Below, piece by piece: positions 34,159-41,973 of a DNA stretch of 64,000 nucleotides. The translations under genes were made by a program, and so were the position numbers. The notes below the pieces were generated by a model. It saw only the letters and a list, made by a program, of their open reading frames with translations, had not been told where the DNA came from and did not search any database. The DNA is from an uncultured Eubacteriales bacterium (GTDB taxonomy: Bacteria; Bacillota; Clostridia; Oscillospirales; Oscillospiraceae), in contig UQWI01000012.1 in NCBI GenBank assembly GCA_900544765.1, positions 1-64,000 of the forward strand. The letters are read 5' to 3'. Position 1 is the first letter of the stretch. Each line of letters opens with the position of its first letter.

Positions 34159-35040
34159 TCAGGCCTTCATGGTCTCCACGGCCTTGTTAATGGCTCTTTT
34201 GGTGTAGACCCTAATCATGTCGTGGCGGTACTCGGCGGAAGCGCGCAGGCTGGAGCGCGGGTGCATCTCGTCCGCGGCCTGCACGGCGACGGCCTCGACC
34301 AGCTCATCGGTGAGCTCCCTGCCGATTATCATCTGCTCTGCGGCCTTGGCGCGGACAATGGTGACGTCACCGCCCGCGACGGCTATGCGGCAGTCGGCGA
34401 CGGTCTTGCCCTCGAGCCTGACCCACGCGGCGACGCCCACGATGGCGAGGTCCATGGCCTTGCGCACGGAGTGCTTGAAGTACGCGCTGCCCTCGCCGCT
34501 TTTGAGCTCGGGAATGAAAATCTCGGTGACCAGCTCGCCCTTGAGCTTGTCGGGGGCAATCTTCTTGAATCCCGTCCAGAAGTCGTCCATGCCGACGGTG
34601 CGCTCGCCCTCGGGGCCGACAATCTTGACCTGCGCCTTCATGGCCAGCAATATGCTGCCGCAGTCGCCGGTGGGCGAAGCGTTGCAGATACTGCCTACCA
34701 TCGTGCCCTTGCGGCGAACCTGGTTGGAGCCCACATAGTGAGCCGCCTGAGCCACGGCGGGCATCTTCTCGAGAACCACGGGAGAGGACTGGATGTCAAA
34801 GAGCTTGGTGTTGGCGCCTACATAAAGCCCCTCGCCGTCCACATACTCAAGCCTGGTAAGGCCGGGGATGGTTTTGAGGTCGATGACCGTTTTCATGCCC
34901 CGCTCGACGTTTTTCGGAATCTGCAATATGACGTCGGTACCACCGGACATCACGACACACTCGCTGCCCATGGAGACCATCAGCTGAGAGGCTTCCTCCA
35001 GGGATTTGGCGGCGACGTAGTCAAATTCAGGCAACGCCAT
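34159..35040 (-). CDS. Molybdenum hydroxylase, FAD-binding subunit
   Basis: 293 residues. FAD_binding_5-type N-terminus with VVMSGGTDVILQI and VGANTKLFDI, then VGSNQVRRKGTMVGSICNASPTGD, which holds the flavin, and a CO-dehydrogenase flavoprotein C-terminal domain. The extra [4Fe-4S] loop of 4-hydroxybenzoyl-CoA reductase is absent, so that enzyme is unlikely. First gene of the operon; ATG after AAAGGAGG. The 5' region holds several inverted repeats. Confidence 0.93.
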   Translation of the reverse strand: MALPEFDYVAAKSLEEASQLMVSMGSECVVMSGGTDVILQIPKNVERGMKTVIDLKTIPGLTRLEYVDGEGLYVGANTKLFDIQSSPVVLEKMPAVAQAAHYVGSNQVRRKGTMVGSICNASPTGDCGSILLAMKAQVKIVGPEGERTVGMDDFWTGFKKIAPDKLKGELVTEIFIPELKSGEGSAYFKHSVRKAMDLAIVGVAAWVRLEGKTVADCRIAVAGGDVTIVRAKAAEQMIIGRELTDELVEAVAVQAADEMHPRSSLRASAEYRHDMIRVYTKRAINKAVETMKA

Positions 35041-35120
35041 TTCATTTCCTCCTTTAAAACTGCTTTTGTTTTAATGCTCAGATTAATTGCTTGCGGCCGG
35101 GGCCGACTTTCCCCGGCCCG

Positions 35121-35142
35121 GTTGTGACAATTATTTCACAAC
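35121..35142. promoter_or_regulatory. Inverted repeat upstream of the molybdenum hydroxylase operon
   Basis: GTTGTGA (35121-35127) and TCACAAC (35136-35142), 8-base spacer, about 80 bases before the FAD-subunit ATG. It resembles a Crp/Fnr half-site pair, but the spacing is 8 instead of 6. A GC-rich hairpin (GGCCGGGG/CCCCGGCC, near 35095-35118) lies between it and the gene. Confidence 0.45.
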
Positions 35143-35154
35143 AAATTTTATAAG

Positions 35155-35212
35155 TAAATGCGCACAAGCATACGCAGGCGCATTTGCACCTGAATAAACT
35201 TGTGCGCATTTA
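35155..35212. terminator. Long nested hairpin between MATE gene and molybdenum hydroxylase operon
   Basis: Outer arms TAAATGCGCACAAG (35155-35168) and CTTGTGCGCATTTA (35199-35212), perfect 14 bp. Inner arms CAGGCGC/GCACCTG (35175-35192). It ends the MATE transcript or acts as a leader of the downstream operon. Confidence 0.5.
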
Positions 35213-35229
35213 GATTTTTTGTTGGATTT

Positions 35230-36579
35230 TCATATTCTGATATTCTGCTGCTTCCAGCGCCCGGACGCGATATACGCCGTGCAGATAAGCGCGCTCACGA
35301 AAGGCGCAATTGAGTAGGCTATGCCTATTCCGTTAAAGCCCAGCGGCGTCAGGTGGCTGAACACCCAGGCGAGCAGGTAGCGAATCAGGTACGCGGAGAT
35401 AGTCGCGCAGGCAAAAGGCACCATTGTGTGCCCAGAGCCGGTGAGCACACCAAAGAGACAGAACATGATGTTTTCGGCGATGAAGCCAATTGCGAAGAAA
35501 CGCAGATATGTTATGCCGGCCTCCACGACGGCAGCGTCGTCCGTGAACAGCCCGAGCATGAACCCCGGACACAGCTCGCAGAGCAGCGTAAACACAGCGC
35601 CTATACCCGCCGTGAGCGCGGCGCCGGCGTAGAGCGCCTTGAGGACATAGCCGTAGGAACCTTTCGCGCAGTTCTGCGCGGATACGGTTATCAGCGCGGC
35701 CATCATCGCCTGGCCGGAGAGCACGGTGAAGTTCCAAATCTTTGTCACAGCTCCCGCCGCAGCCGCGCAGTCCACGCCGAAGATGTTGACGATGCCGCCT
35801 ATGAGCATGAAGCTGGAGTTGGTCAGCAGCATTTGCAGCACCTGCGGAGTGCATATGCGCATAAGCGGACCCAAGACGTCCTTTTTGATACCAAACCAGC
35901 GGCCTTTAAACGAGAAATAGCCCAATTTGCACACTCTGCGGCCTATGAGCGCCGCGCTTGTAATTTGGCTCGCCACCGTCGCCGCAGCCGCGCCAGCGGC
36001 CCCCAGAGGTATGACGGCGACCAGCAGCAAGTCGAGGACTATGTTCTCGACGGTGGTAATCAGCATGATGCGCAGCGGGGTGTCGCTCTCCCCTATCCCG
36101 CGCAGCACGGCGTAGAACACGTTGTAGCTGTAAACCGCGGCAGTGCCGGCGACGCAGATGCAGAGGTACCACAGCGCGCTCACATAGCTCTCGTCCGGTA
36201 TGTTCAGCATGCGCAGCAACGGAGATGAAAACACCAGGCCGAGCACGGTCAGCACAAGCGCTATTACCAGCACGAACGAGTACATCGTTCCGGTGAGCTT
36301 TTTTATGCTGTCAGTCCGCCCCGTTGAAAAACTCCGCCCGATAAGCGTGGTTCCGCCGTTTGCTATTGCCGTCACGACGACCAGTATCACCGTTGTAACC
36401 TGCCCGCCGGTGCTGACCGCGGCCATTGCGGCGGCGTCCGCCCAATGCCCGATTATAATCATGTCCGCCACGTTGTAGACTGCCTGGAGCAGGTTTATGA
36501 AGATTATCGGCAGGGCAAATCTCAAAAGCTTCCGCCCGGGAGAGCCAACCGTCAGGTCGCCGTTTACGGCCTGTGCCAT
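35230..36579 (-). CDS. MATE family efflux transporter
   Basis: 449 residues, twelve predicted membrane helices. The N-terminus (SPGRKLLRFALPIIFINLLQAVYNVADMIIIGHWADAAAMAAVS) and the internal repeat (LLTNSSFMLIGGIVNIFGVDCAAAAGAV) are typical of the multidrug and toxic-compound extrusion family, which uses sodium or proton gradients. The substrate is unknown. ATG follows GGAGG; it has its own promoter (TTAACA, 16 bases, TATACT at 36631-36604). Confidence 0.93.
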   Translation of the reverse strand: MAQAVNGDLTVGSPGRKLLRFALPIIFINLLQAVYNVADMIIIGHWADAAAMAAVSTGGQVTTVILVVVTAIANGGTTLIGRSFSTGRTDSIKKLTGTMYSFVLVIALVLTVLGLVFSSPLLRMLNIPDESYVSALWYLCICVAGTAAVYSYNVFYAVLRGIGESDTPLRIMLITTVENIVLDLLLVAVIPLGAAGAAAATVASQITSAALIGRRVCKLGYFSFKGRWFGIKKDVLGPLMRICTPQVLQMLLTNSSFMLIGGIVNIFGVDCAAAAGAVTKIWNFTVLSGQAMMAALITVSAQNCAKGSYGYVLKALYAGAALTAGIGAVFTLLCELCPGFMLGLFTDDAAVVEAGITYLRFFAIGFIAENIMFCLFGVLTGSGHTMVPFACATISAYLIRYLLAWVFSHLTPLGFNGIGIAYSIAPFVSALICTAYIASGRWKQQNIRI

Positions 36580-36603
36580 AGCGCATCGCCTCCAATTTTG
36601 TCA

Positions 36604-36631
36604 AGTATATCACAAGCTCATGCGTTGTTAA
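36604..36631 (-). promoter_or_regulatory. Promoter of the MATE gene
   Basis: Minus strand TTAACA (36631-36626), 16-base spacer, TATACT (36609-36604). Confidence 0.55.
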
Positions 36632-36654
36632 GGTGAAAATGCGCCTGTATATGC

Positions 36655-36686
36655 AAAGACGCCGGTCGGCTGACCGGCGTCTTTTA
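36655..36686. terminator. Terminator after the Crp/Fnr gene
   Basis: AAAGACGCCGGTC / GACCGGCGTCTTT with a 4-base loop; T-runs on both strands. Confidence 0.85.
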
Positions 36687-36700
36687 AGTTGTATTTTGTT

Positions 36701-37420
36701 TCAGGCGTTGTTCTCCTGGTGGCGGCGCAGCGCCTCTATGGAGCGGACACAGTAGTAGCCGTTTATGTGCTCGACAAGGCCGAGGTCGCGCAGCTTGCGC
36801 ATCGAGCGCACGGTGGTGGCACGGTTAATGCCGAGCATATCTGTGATGAGCTGTACGCTTATCCGGCGTCGGATGAGCACTTTGCCGTCATATTGTGCGC
36901 CGTATTTTTCCGCGAACTCTATGAGCAGCCCGCAAACTCTCCAGTAGGCGTCGTGCTTTTTCATCTCGCGGTTGGCGTCCATAGCGTCAAGGAATTTATT
37001 TGACACAGAGCTGAGCAGGGATATGAGCACCATTGGGTTGTCCTCAAGCGCGCGCAGCAGCTGCTCACGGGTCACGCGGATGAGCATTGAGTCCTCCAGG
37101 GCGCGGAAGCTCACACCCGGCGCCTTTGAGAGGATCAGGTTGGCCTCCAGCAGCACGCTGTTGCGTTCCATGAAGAAATACGCCAGCTCGCTGCCGTTGT
37201 CGAGCTCCTCGTAGGCCATGACAACGCCGCTTTTCACTATGTAAAAGCAGTCCGGTATCACATCCGGGCCGATTATTACGCGCCCCTTCGGGAATTTGAC
37301 GGCGCTCCCTATGTCGTTCCAGACGCGCAGCTCGTCGTTTGTGCGGATTATGTGTGATGTTCCTGATTCCGAGTTGTACAGACGGGCAATAGCATCCCAA
37401 AACACATTCCCTGCCGCCAT
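36701..37420 (-). CDS. Crp/Fnr family transcriptional regulator
   Basis: 239 residues. The N-terminal cyclic-nucleotide-binding-type barrel (KFPKGRVIIGPDVIPDCFYIVKSG ... ELAYFFMERNSVLLEANL) has no cysteine cluster, so it is not an oxygen-sensing Fnr. The C-terminal helix-turn-helix is VQLITDMLGINRATTVRSMRKLRDLG. Ligand unknown. ATG follows GGAGG. The targets may include the MATE gene and the molybdenum hydroxylase operon downstream. Confidence 0.9.
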   Translation of the reverse strand: MAAGNVFWDAIARLYNSESGTSHIIRTNDELRVWNDIGSAVKFPKGRVIIGPDVIPDCFYIVKSGVVMAYEELDNGSELAYFFMERNSVLLEANLILSKAPGVSFRALEDSMLIRVTREQLLRALEDNPMVLISLLSSVSNKFLDAMDANREMKKHDAYWRVCGLLIEFAEKYGAQYDGKVLIRRRISVQLITDMLGINRATTVRSMRKLRDLGLVEHINGYYCVRSIEALRRHQENNA

Positions 37421-37601
37421 GTCACGCCCTCCAGATTACTATGTGCTGTTCTACCGCAATGATAATAGCTTGGCAATTCCATGATACTACTTCAATTCAA
37501 ATCGTGTCAACACAAAAAGCCCTGCCTTCATCCGCGCGCCCTGCGGCATGCAGACACCCGCAACACTATGCAAGAATGTTGCACCAGCGCAGATATGTGA
37601 C

Positions 37602-37629
37602 AAAAAGCCGCCCAACAGGGCGGCTTTTT
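37602..37629. terminator. Terminator at the left end of the mobile element
   Basis: AAAAAGCCGCCC / GGGCGGCTTTTT hairpin with AACA loop, just past the recombinase stop. Confidence 0.9.
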
Positions 37630-37640
37630 GCCTTAACTGG

Positions 37641-39311
37641 TTACTTCATGCCGTTCTCGTAGGCCTCGATCATCTTCTTGAACGTGTGGCCCGTACGACG
37701 CGCGAGTTTTTCGAGGTATTTGGCGGTCGTCTCGCCGGTGAAAATCTTCACGTCGAGGCGCATCGTGTGCCCGTCCACGGGTGTGGCGATGATTTTGTCC
37801 ACGAAAGTGTCAACGAACTCCTTTGTTATCGCGCCCGCGTTCGCCTCCCTCTCGGCGGCGCGGAGAGTTGTGCGTATCTTCTCCATGTGCCGCCGGAATT
37901 CCTCGCTGTCGTCGCGCTGCGCTCGCAGCTCGGCGAGGTCGCGCTCGGCGGCCTTAATCTCCGCGTTGCAGGCTCTGGTCATCTCGGCGAAGTCCTCGTT
38001 TGAAATCTGCCCCAGCGCCGTCAGCTCCAGCAGCTTGCCCTTTTTCTTTAGCGCCAGCTCTATCGCGCCCTCGCGGCCGGCGATCTGCCCCTCGAGGTTC
38101 ACGTCCGAGGTCATCGCGGCGTACATCCGCTCGTACTCGTGCAGCATTTCCTCCGAGGCGTCGTGCGTGTCGCGGAACACCTCGAACAGCAGCGGCTTTA
38201 TCTCGTCCTCGTAGATGGCGAAGCTCGGGCAGGAGTCGTGCCCGTTGTTAATTTTCCCCGAGCACACCCACTTGCTGTTGACGCGTCCGTCCTTGTCCTT
38301 CGATTCGCGCCGGTAGTATGGCGCGCCGCAGTAGGCGCAGTAGAGCTTGCCGGTGAGCAGGTTCGCGTGGTTGCAGACGCCGCGGCGGTTCTTCACATCC
38401 TCGCTGCGCCGCTGCAAGACGGCGTTGGCCTGCTCCCACAGCTCCTCGCTGACGATGGCGGGAACTATCTCGCCCGTCTCGTCCTTGAACATGACCCACT
38501 CCTCCGGCGGCAGGAACTTCTGCTTCTTAGTGAACATATCCACTACCTTGACCTTGTTGCCGACGTACCAACCCTTGTACTTGGGGTTTGCTATCATGTT
38601 CGACATAGTCGAGTGCGCAATCTTCTTGCCGTTTAAGTTTCGGTAGCCCTTTTCCCAGAACAGCGTCTCGAGCTGCTTCATGCTGTACCCGTCCGTGGCG
38701 TAGAGCTCAAAGAGCTCTCGCACCATCGGCGCCTGATCCTCGTCTATGACGAGCCGCTTGTTGTCCTTTTTGTAGCCGAAAATGCGGCTGTTGCCCAGCA
38801 CGACGCTCTGCTTTATCGCCTGCTGGTGGCCAAATTTCACGCGGCTGGAGAGCTTGCGCAGCTCGTCCTGCGCGATTGACGACATGATGGAAAGCCGCAG
38901 CTCGCTGTCCTCGTCGAGCGTGTTGATGTTGTCGTTCTGGAAAAACACGCCCACGCCGTCTGCGAGAAGCTCGCGCGTGTAACGTATCGAGTCGAGCGTG
39001 TTGCGCGCGAAACGCGAGATTTCCTTGGTTATTATAAGGTCGAACTTGTCCCGTGCGGCGTCGTCCACCATGCGGTTGAAGTTCTCGCGCCGCTTGGTCG
39101 AGATGCCGGACAGCCCCTCGTCGATGTAGCCGGGCACAAACGTCCAGGCTGCGTTACGGCGAATCAAGTCCTCATAGTATTTTATCTGGTTGCCCAGAGA
39201 GTTGAGCTGCTCGTCGGACTCCGACGAGACGCGCGCGTAGTACGTCACGCGCAGCGGCAGCTCGTATATGCTCTTAGTGCGAAGCTGCTGCCTCGCAGAG
39301 TGTATGTCCAT
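37641..39311 (-). CDS. Large serine recombinase (site-specific integrase)
   Basis: 556 residues from the ATG at 39311 (SD GGAGG). Resolvase catalytic domain: VTYYARVSSESDEQLNSLGN (Ser29 in ARVSS) and YIDEGLSGISTKRRENFNRM, IITKEISRFARN. The recombinase domain (FGYKKDNKRLVIDEDQ ... AHSTMSNMIANPKYKGW) and zinc ribbon (LYCAYCG ... CSGKINNGHDSC) follow, then a coiled coil. It integrates and excises the surrounding element. It is placed at one end of the mobile region, as expected for an integrase. Confidence 0.93.
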   Translation of the reverse strand: MDIHSARQQLRTKSIYELPLRVTYYARVSSESDEQLNSLGNQIKYYEDLIRRNAAWTFVPGYIDEGLSGISTKRRENFNRMVDDAARDKFDLIITKEISRFARNTLDSIRYTRELLADGVGVFFQNDNINTLDEDSELRLSIMSSIAQDELRKLSSRVKFGHQQAIKQSVVLGNSRIFGYKKDNKRLVIDEDQAPMVRELFELYATDGYSMKQLETLFWEKGYRNLNGKKIAHSTMSNMIANPKYKGWYVGNKVKVVDMFTKKQKFLPPEEWVMFKDETGEIVPAIVSEELWEQANAVLQRRSEDVKNRRGVCNHANLLTGKLYCAYCGAPYYRRESKDKDGRVNSKWVCSGKINNGHDSCPSFAIYEDEIKPLLFEVFRDTHDASEEMLHEYERMYAAMTSDVNLEGQIAGREGAIELALKKKGKLLELTALGQISNEDFAEMTRACNAEIKAAERDLAELRAQRDDSEEFRRHMEKIRTTLRAAEREANAGAITKEFVDTFVDKIIATPVDGHTMRLDVKIFTGETTAKYLEKLARRTGHTFKKMIEAYENGMK

Positions 39312-39464
39312 GTGAGCCTCCAAAGTTCGTAATATCATTATTATAACTAATATAGCATGAGTAAACGAATATTTCAATCAAAAGAAATTGGCGGGGAGTT
39401 TTTCTCCCCGCCGGTGCCGTCCTGGTTTTCAATATTTTTTAATTCGTATTATGCCGAGATTGCT

Positions 39465-39755
39465 TCATTTCTCATAAATCGTCACTCCCGTGGCGCGAAT
39501 CTCGCGGTCTATGAGCGACCCCCGCTCGATGTGCGAGGGCGCGAACACGTCCACCGGCATACCCGTTGCGGTGCGGATGTCCTCCATCAGGCCGACGAAG
39601 CGCAGGCCGCGCAGATTGCTGTCTACGAGCAGGTCGAGGTCGCTATTGTCCGTCGCCGTGCCCTTTGCCACGGAGCCGAACAGCACGGCTCTGTTCACAT
39701 CATGTGCGCGGAACACCGGCGCGAGCGTCGCGCGTATTGCGTCTATGCTCGGCAT
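39465..39755 (-). CDS. MNT-type minimal nucleotidyltransferase
   Basis: 96 residues from the ATG at 39755 (SD AAAGGTGG). The nucleotidyltransferase signature is complete: LFGSVAKGTATDNSDLDLLVD (GS then DxD), with a third acidic residue in PVDVFAP. MNT proteins are usually antitoxins that AMPylate a HEPN toxin encoded beside them; no HEPN gene adjoins this one. It may be an orphan antitoxin or serve the element in another way. Confidence 0.85.
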   Translation of the reverse strand: MPSIDAIRATLAPVFRAHDVNRAVLFGSVAKGTATDNSDLDLLVDSNLRGLRFVGLMEDIRTATGMPVDVFAPSHIERGSLIDREIRATGVTIYEK

Positions 39756-39872
39756 GGGAACACCACCTTTCAAAGATAGTATATATCATTTTGGGGTCGG
39801 AATAAAGAACTTTTTTGTTACGGATGTTCAGGCAAAAGAAACCGGTGGGGATGTTCTCCCCACCGGTGCCGT

Positions 39873-40055
39873 TTACCGCTCCATCTGCCGCGCGCGGCTC
39901 TTTATCTTAATGCGCATCTTGTTGCGCTCGTCTTCGGTTATGACGCCCTTTTCGTAGAGCGTGTCGTTGTAGTACGTCAGCCAGAGCTGTTCCATTGTGC
40001 TCCGGACGCTCCGCGCTTTCTGTTCGGCTATATCTCCACGGCGGGTATTGTCCAT
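39873..40055 (-). CDS. Small conserved mobile-element protein
   Basis: 60 residues from the ATG at 40055 (SD AAAGGGAGG), highly charged and helical (MDNTRRGDIAEQKARSVRS ... RNKMRIKIKSRARQMER). Small proteins of this kind commonly follow MobA/MobL relaxases in clostridial elements; the function is unknown. Confidence 0.65.
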   Translation of the reverse strand: MDNTRRGDIAEQKARSVRSTMEQLWLTYYNDTLYEKGVITEDERNKMRIKIKSRARQMER

Positions 40056-40162
40056 ATATTGCCTCCCTTTAATGAGTATTGTCGCCGTTTCAGGCTGATT
40101 TATACGCATTTCCCGAAAATCTCGGGAGGCTTCTTAGGTTTCTTTGGTTTCTTCGGGATTCG

Positions 40163-41581
40163 TCAGTCTCTTTCGTTCGCTAAAAGTCGCGTTTCGCGAC
40201 CTCTTTCCTCCCTCGCGCTCAGCGCACGGTCTACGCAATACTTTACGTCCAGCAGTTTGGTCAGCTCAGCGCGGAGGGCTTTGTACTCGGCGTAAGCAGC
40301 ATCGTTTTCACGCTCCAGCGTTGCAACCTCACGCTGCCAGTCGGCGGCGTGGATACCGTCGGACAGCTTGCGGCGGGCGAGGTAGAATTGCCTCAGCTCG
40401 CTCTCGTGCTCGGCCTTGAACCGCTCTCGTTTGGGCCTCCACTTGATGGCGTTGAGCTGGTTGTGGAGGGGGTTGAAGCGATTATACAGCTCGGCGCACC
40501 TGAGCAGCTCGCGCAGCTCTTTCGACCGTTTTTTGTTGGCGTCGAGCGCAGTTTTTGCCTCATCAAGTGGCGAATAAAGTGAGTCGAGACGAGCCTCGAG
40601 ATCGGCAAGGGTATGTAGACCGTTCTCATTCAAATACGCAATGGCGCTGGTGAGGCGTTTCAGGTTGCCAACCTTGGCCTTGTTGCTCCATGCGGCGGCG
40701 TTGCGTGCGTCGAAGTAGTCGGCGAGCAGCTTGGCGAGCGACGGAGAGTGAGGCTTGTCCAGCTTCACGCGCGCGTCGCTGAGCCAGTCTACAAGCGTCT
40801 TGATTCGTTCTCCCAGCGTCCGCAGCATCGCGCTCGCCGAGCGTATCCACCGATTGTGCTCACCTTTATCGGTCACGATGCCTCTGGCCTCCATCTGCCG
40901 CACGGCGACGCCCTCGTGGACGGTTGGAATTTGCTCGACGCCCTTCCGTTCGTAGGAGCGGTGGTCGATGCGGCAAGGCAGTCCCTCTTCCTTAAACTTC
41001 GCGTTACACAGCGCTGCCCACGCCTCGCGCCACGCTTCAAGCGTCTCTGGCCGTCCCCAGTCAGTCGTTGGCACGGCGTCGAACTTGCCGTCCTCGCGGT
41101 AGACGCGCCGCTGTTTTGCGCCCCATGTGCCGTCGGGGTTCAGCGGGCGAATCGGACACATGACGTGGAAATGTGGGTTCGGGATACCGCCGTCCTTGTC
41201 CGGTTGATGGACAGCGAAATCCGCAATCATGCCGCGTGAGACGAAGTTGTCCAGAAGGAATTGCCGAGCGAGCTGCATGTTTTCTTCCATCGTGAACTCG
41301 TTTTGCAGCGCGATGTCGAAGCTGTAAGCGAGCTGTGCGTTCCTGTTGCGCTCCGCTTCCTCGACCGCGTTCCAGAGCGTTTGCCGGTCGGCGTACTCGC
41401 GTGGAGCGTGCAGTGTGAGCAGGATTTCCGAATAAACCACGCCGCCTTTGCGCGTGTAGTCGCTGACCAGCCCGTAGTATTCGCTGTACAGCCTCTCGCC
41501 AGCGCGGTAGGCGGCGCACTCAACCGCCGAGCGCCCGACGCTGCGCTTTATCTGCCCGACATGGAAGTGGTAAAGCGCCAA
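40163..41581 (-). CDS. MobA/MobL (MOBQ) relaxase
   Basis: 472 residues. Nicks DNA at oriT and leads it into a recipient cell. N-terminal relaxase domain with MALYHFHVGQIKRSVGRSAVECAAYRAGE and metal-binding histidines in VHQPDKDGGIPNPHFHV (H125, H137, H139). The C-terminal half is helical and charged. It directly follows the DUF3847 gene, the usual pair. The catalytic tyrosine lies near the N-terminus in this family; Tyr25 (AYRAGE) is a candidate. Confidence 0.93.
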   Translation of the reverse strand: MALYHFHVGQIKRSVGRSAVECAAYRAGERLYSEYYGLVSDYTRKGGVVYSEILLTLHAPREYADRQTLWNAVEEAERNRNAQLAYSFDIALQNEFTMEENMQLARQFLLDNFVSRGMIADFAVHQPDKDGGIPNPHFHVMCPIRPLNPDGTWGAKQRRVYREDGKFDAVPTTDWGRPETLEAWREAWAALCNAKFKEEGLPCRIDHRSYERKGVEQIPTVHEGVAVRQMEARGIVTDKGEHNRWIRSASAMLRTLGERIKTLVDWLSDARVKLDKPHSPSLAKLLADYFDARNAAAWSNKAKVGNLKRLTSAIAYLNENGLHTLADLEARLDSLYSPLDEAKTALDANKKRSKELRELLRCAELYNRFNPLHNQLNAIKWRPKRERFKAEHESELRQFYLARRKLSDGIHAADWQREVATLERENDAAYAEYKALRAELTKLLDVKYCVDRALSAREERGRETRLLANERD

Positions 41582-41869
41582 TCAGTCACCGTCCTTGGGC
41601 AATAGGGCTTTGACCTCGGGTAAGTCGAAGATGCGCTGTACCAGTTCGTAAAACTCGCGCTCACCCATGTCTTTTACGGCTGGCACAACGCTCTCTACCG
41701 CCGCTCCACGCGTGATAAGCCTGTGGCTTCGCTTCTTGCGCTCGCCGTCTTGCAGATACTTTATCTGCTGCTCAATGCGCTGGTAGCGGTGTTTGGTTTG
41801 GCGCAATTTTTCCTCAATCGTTCCCTGTTCCTGTACGAGTTCGGTTCTGGTTTGGGTTTCGTGGATAAT
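41582..41869 (-). CDS. DUF3847 family protein (relaxase accessory)
   Basis: A helical protein whose core (RYQRIEQQIKYLQDGERKK, then RSHRLITRGAAVES) matches DUF3847. The first standard start is TTG at 41806 (74 residues). However, a strong SD AAGGAGG lies 5 bases before an ATT at 41869 in the same frame. The extra residues IIHETQTRTELVQEQGTIEE complete the family's usual N-terminal helix, for about 95 residues. I therefore infer a non-canonical ATT (or ATC 41866) start. It is encoded one base before the relaxase. Confidence 0.75.
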   Translation of the reverse strand: MIHETQTRTELVQEQGTIEEKLRQTKHRYQRIEQQIKYLQDGERKKRSHRLITRGAAVESVVPAVKDMGEREFYELVQRIFDLPEVKALLPKDGD

Positions 41870-41906
41870 ATCTACCTCCTTAAATTTTGCGTTGCCGATT
41901 AAAATT

Positions 41907-41950
41907 ATCCGTACATGCGTACATCCGTACGCTTGTACGCATGTACGGAT
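41907..41950. repeat. 16-bp GTAC-rich inverted repeat, candidate oriT or origin
   Basis: ATCCGTACATGCGTAC (41907-41922) and GTACGCATGTACGGAT (41935-41950), perfect arms with another CCGTAC in the 12-base loop. It lies immediately upstream of the DUF3847-relaxase pair, where oriT of mobilizable elements is expected. Could instead be an operator or replication origin. Confidence 0.6.
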
Positions 41951-41973
41951 GTTTTGAATTCAAATTCAATTTT

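Noticed and set aside
33631..35127. 498-residue plus-strand frame opposite the iron-sulfur and FAD subunit genes
   Set aside because: Shadow of well-defined genes on the other strand.
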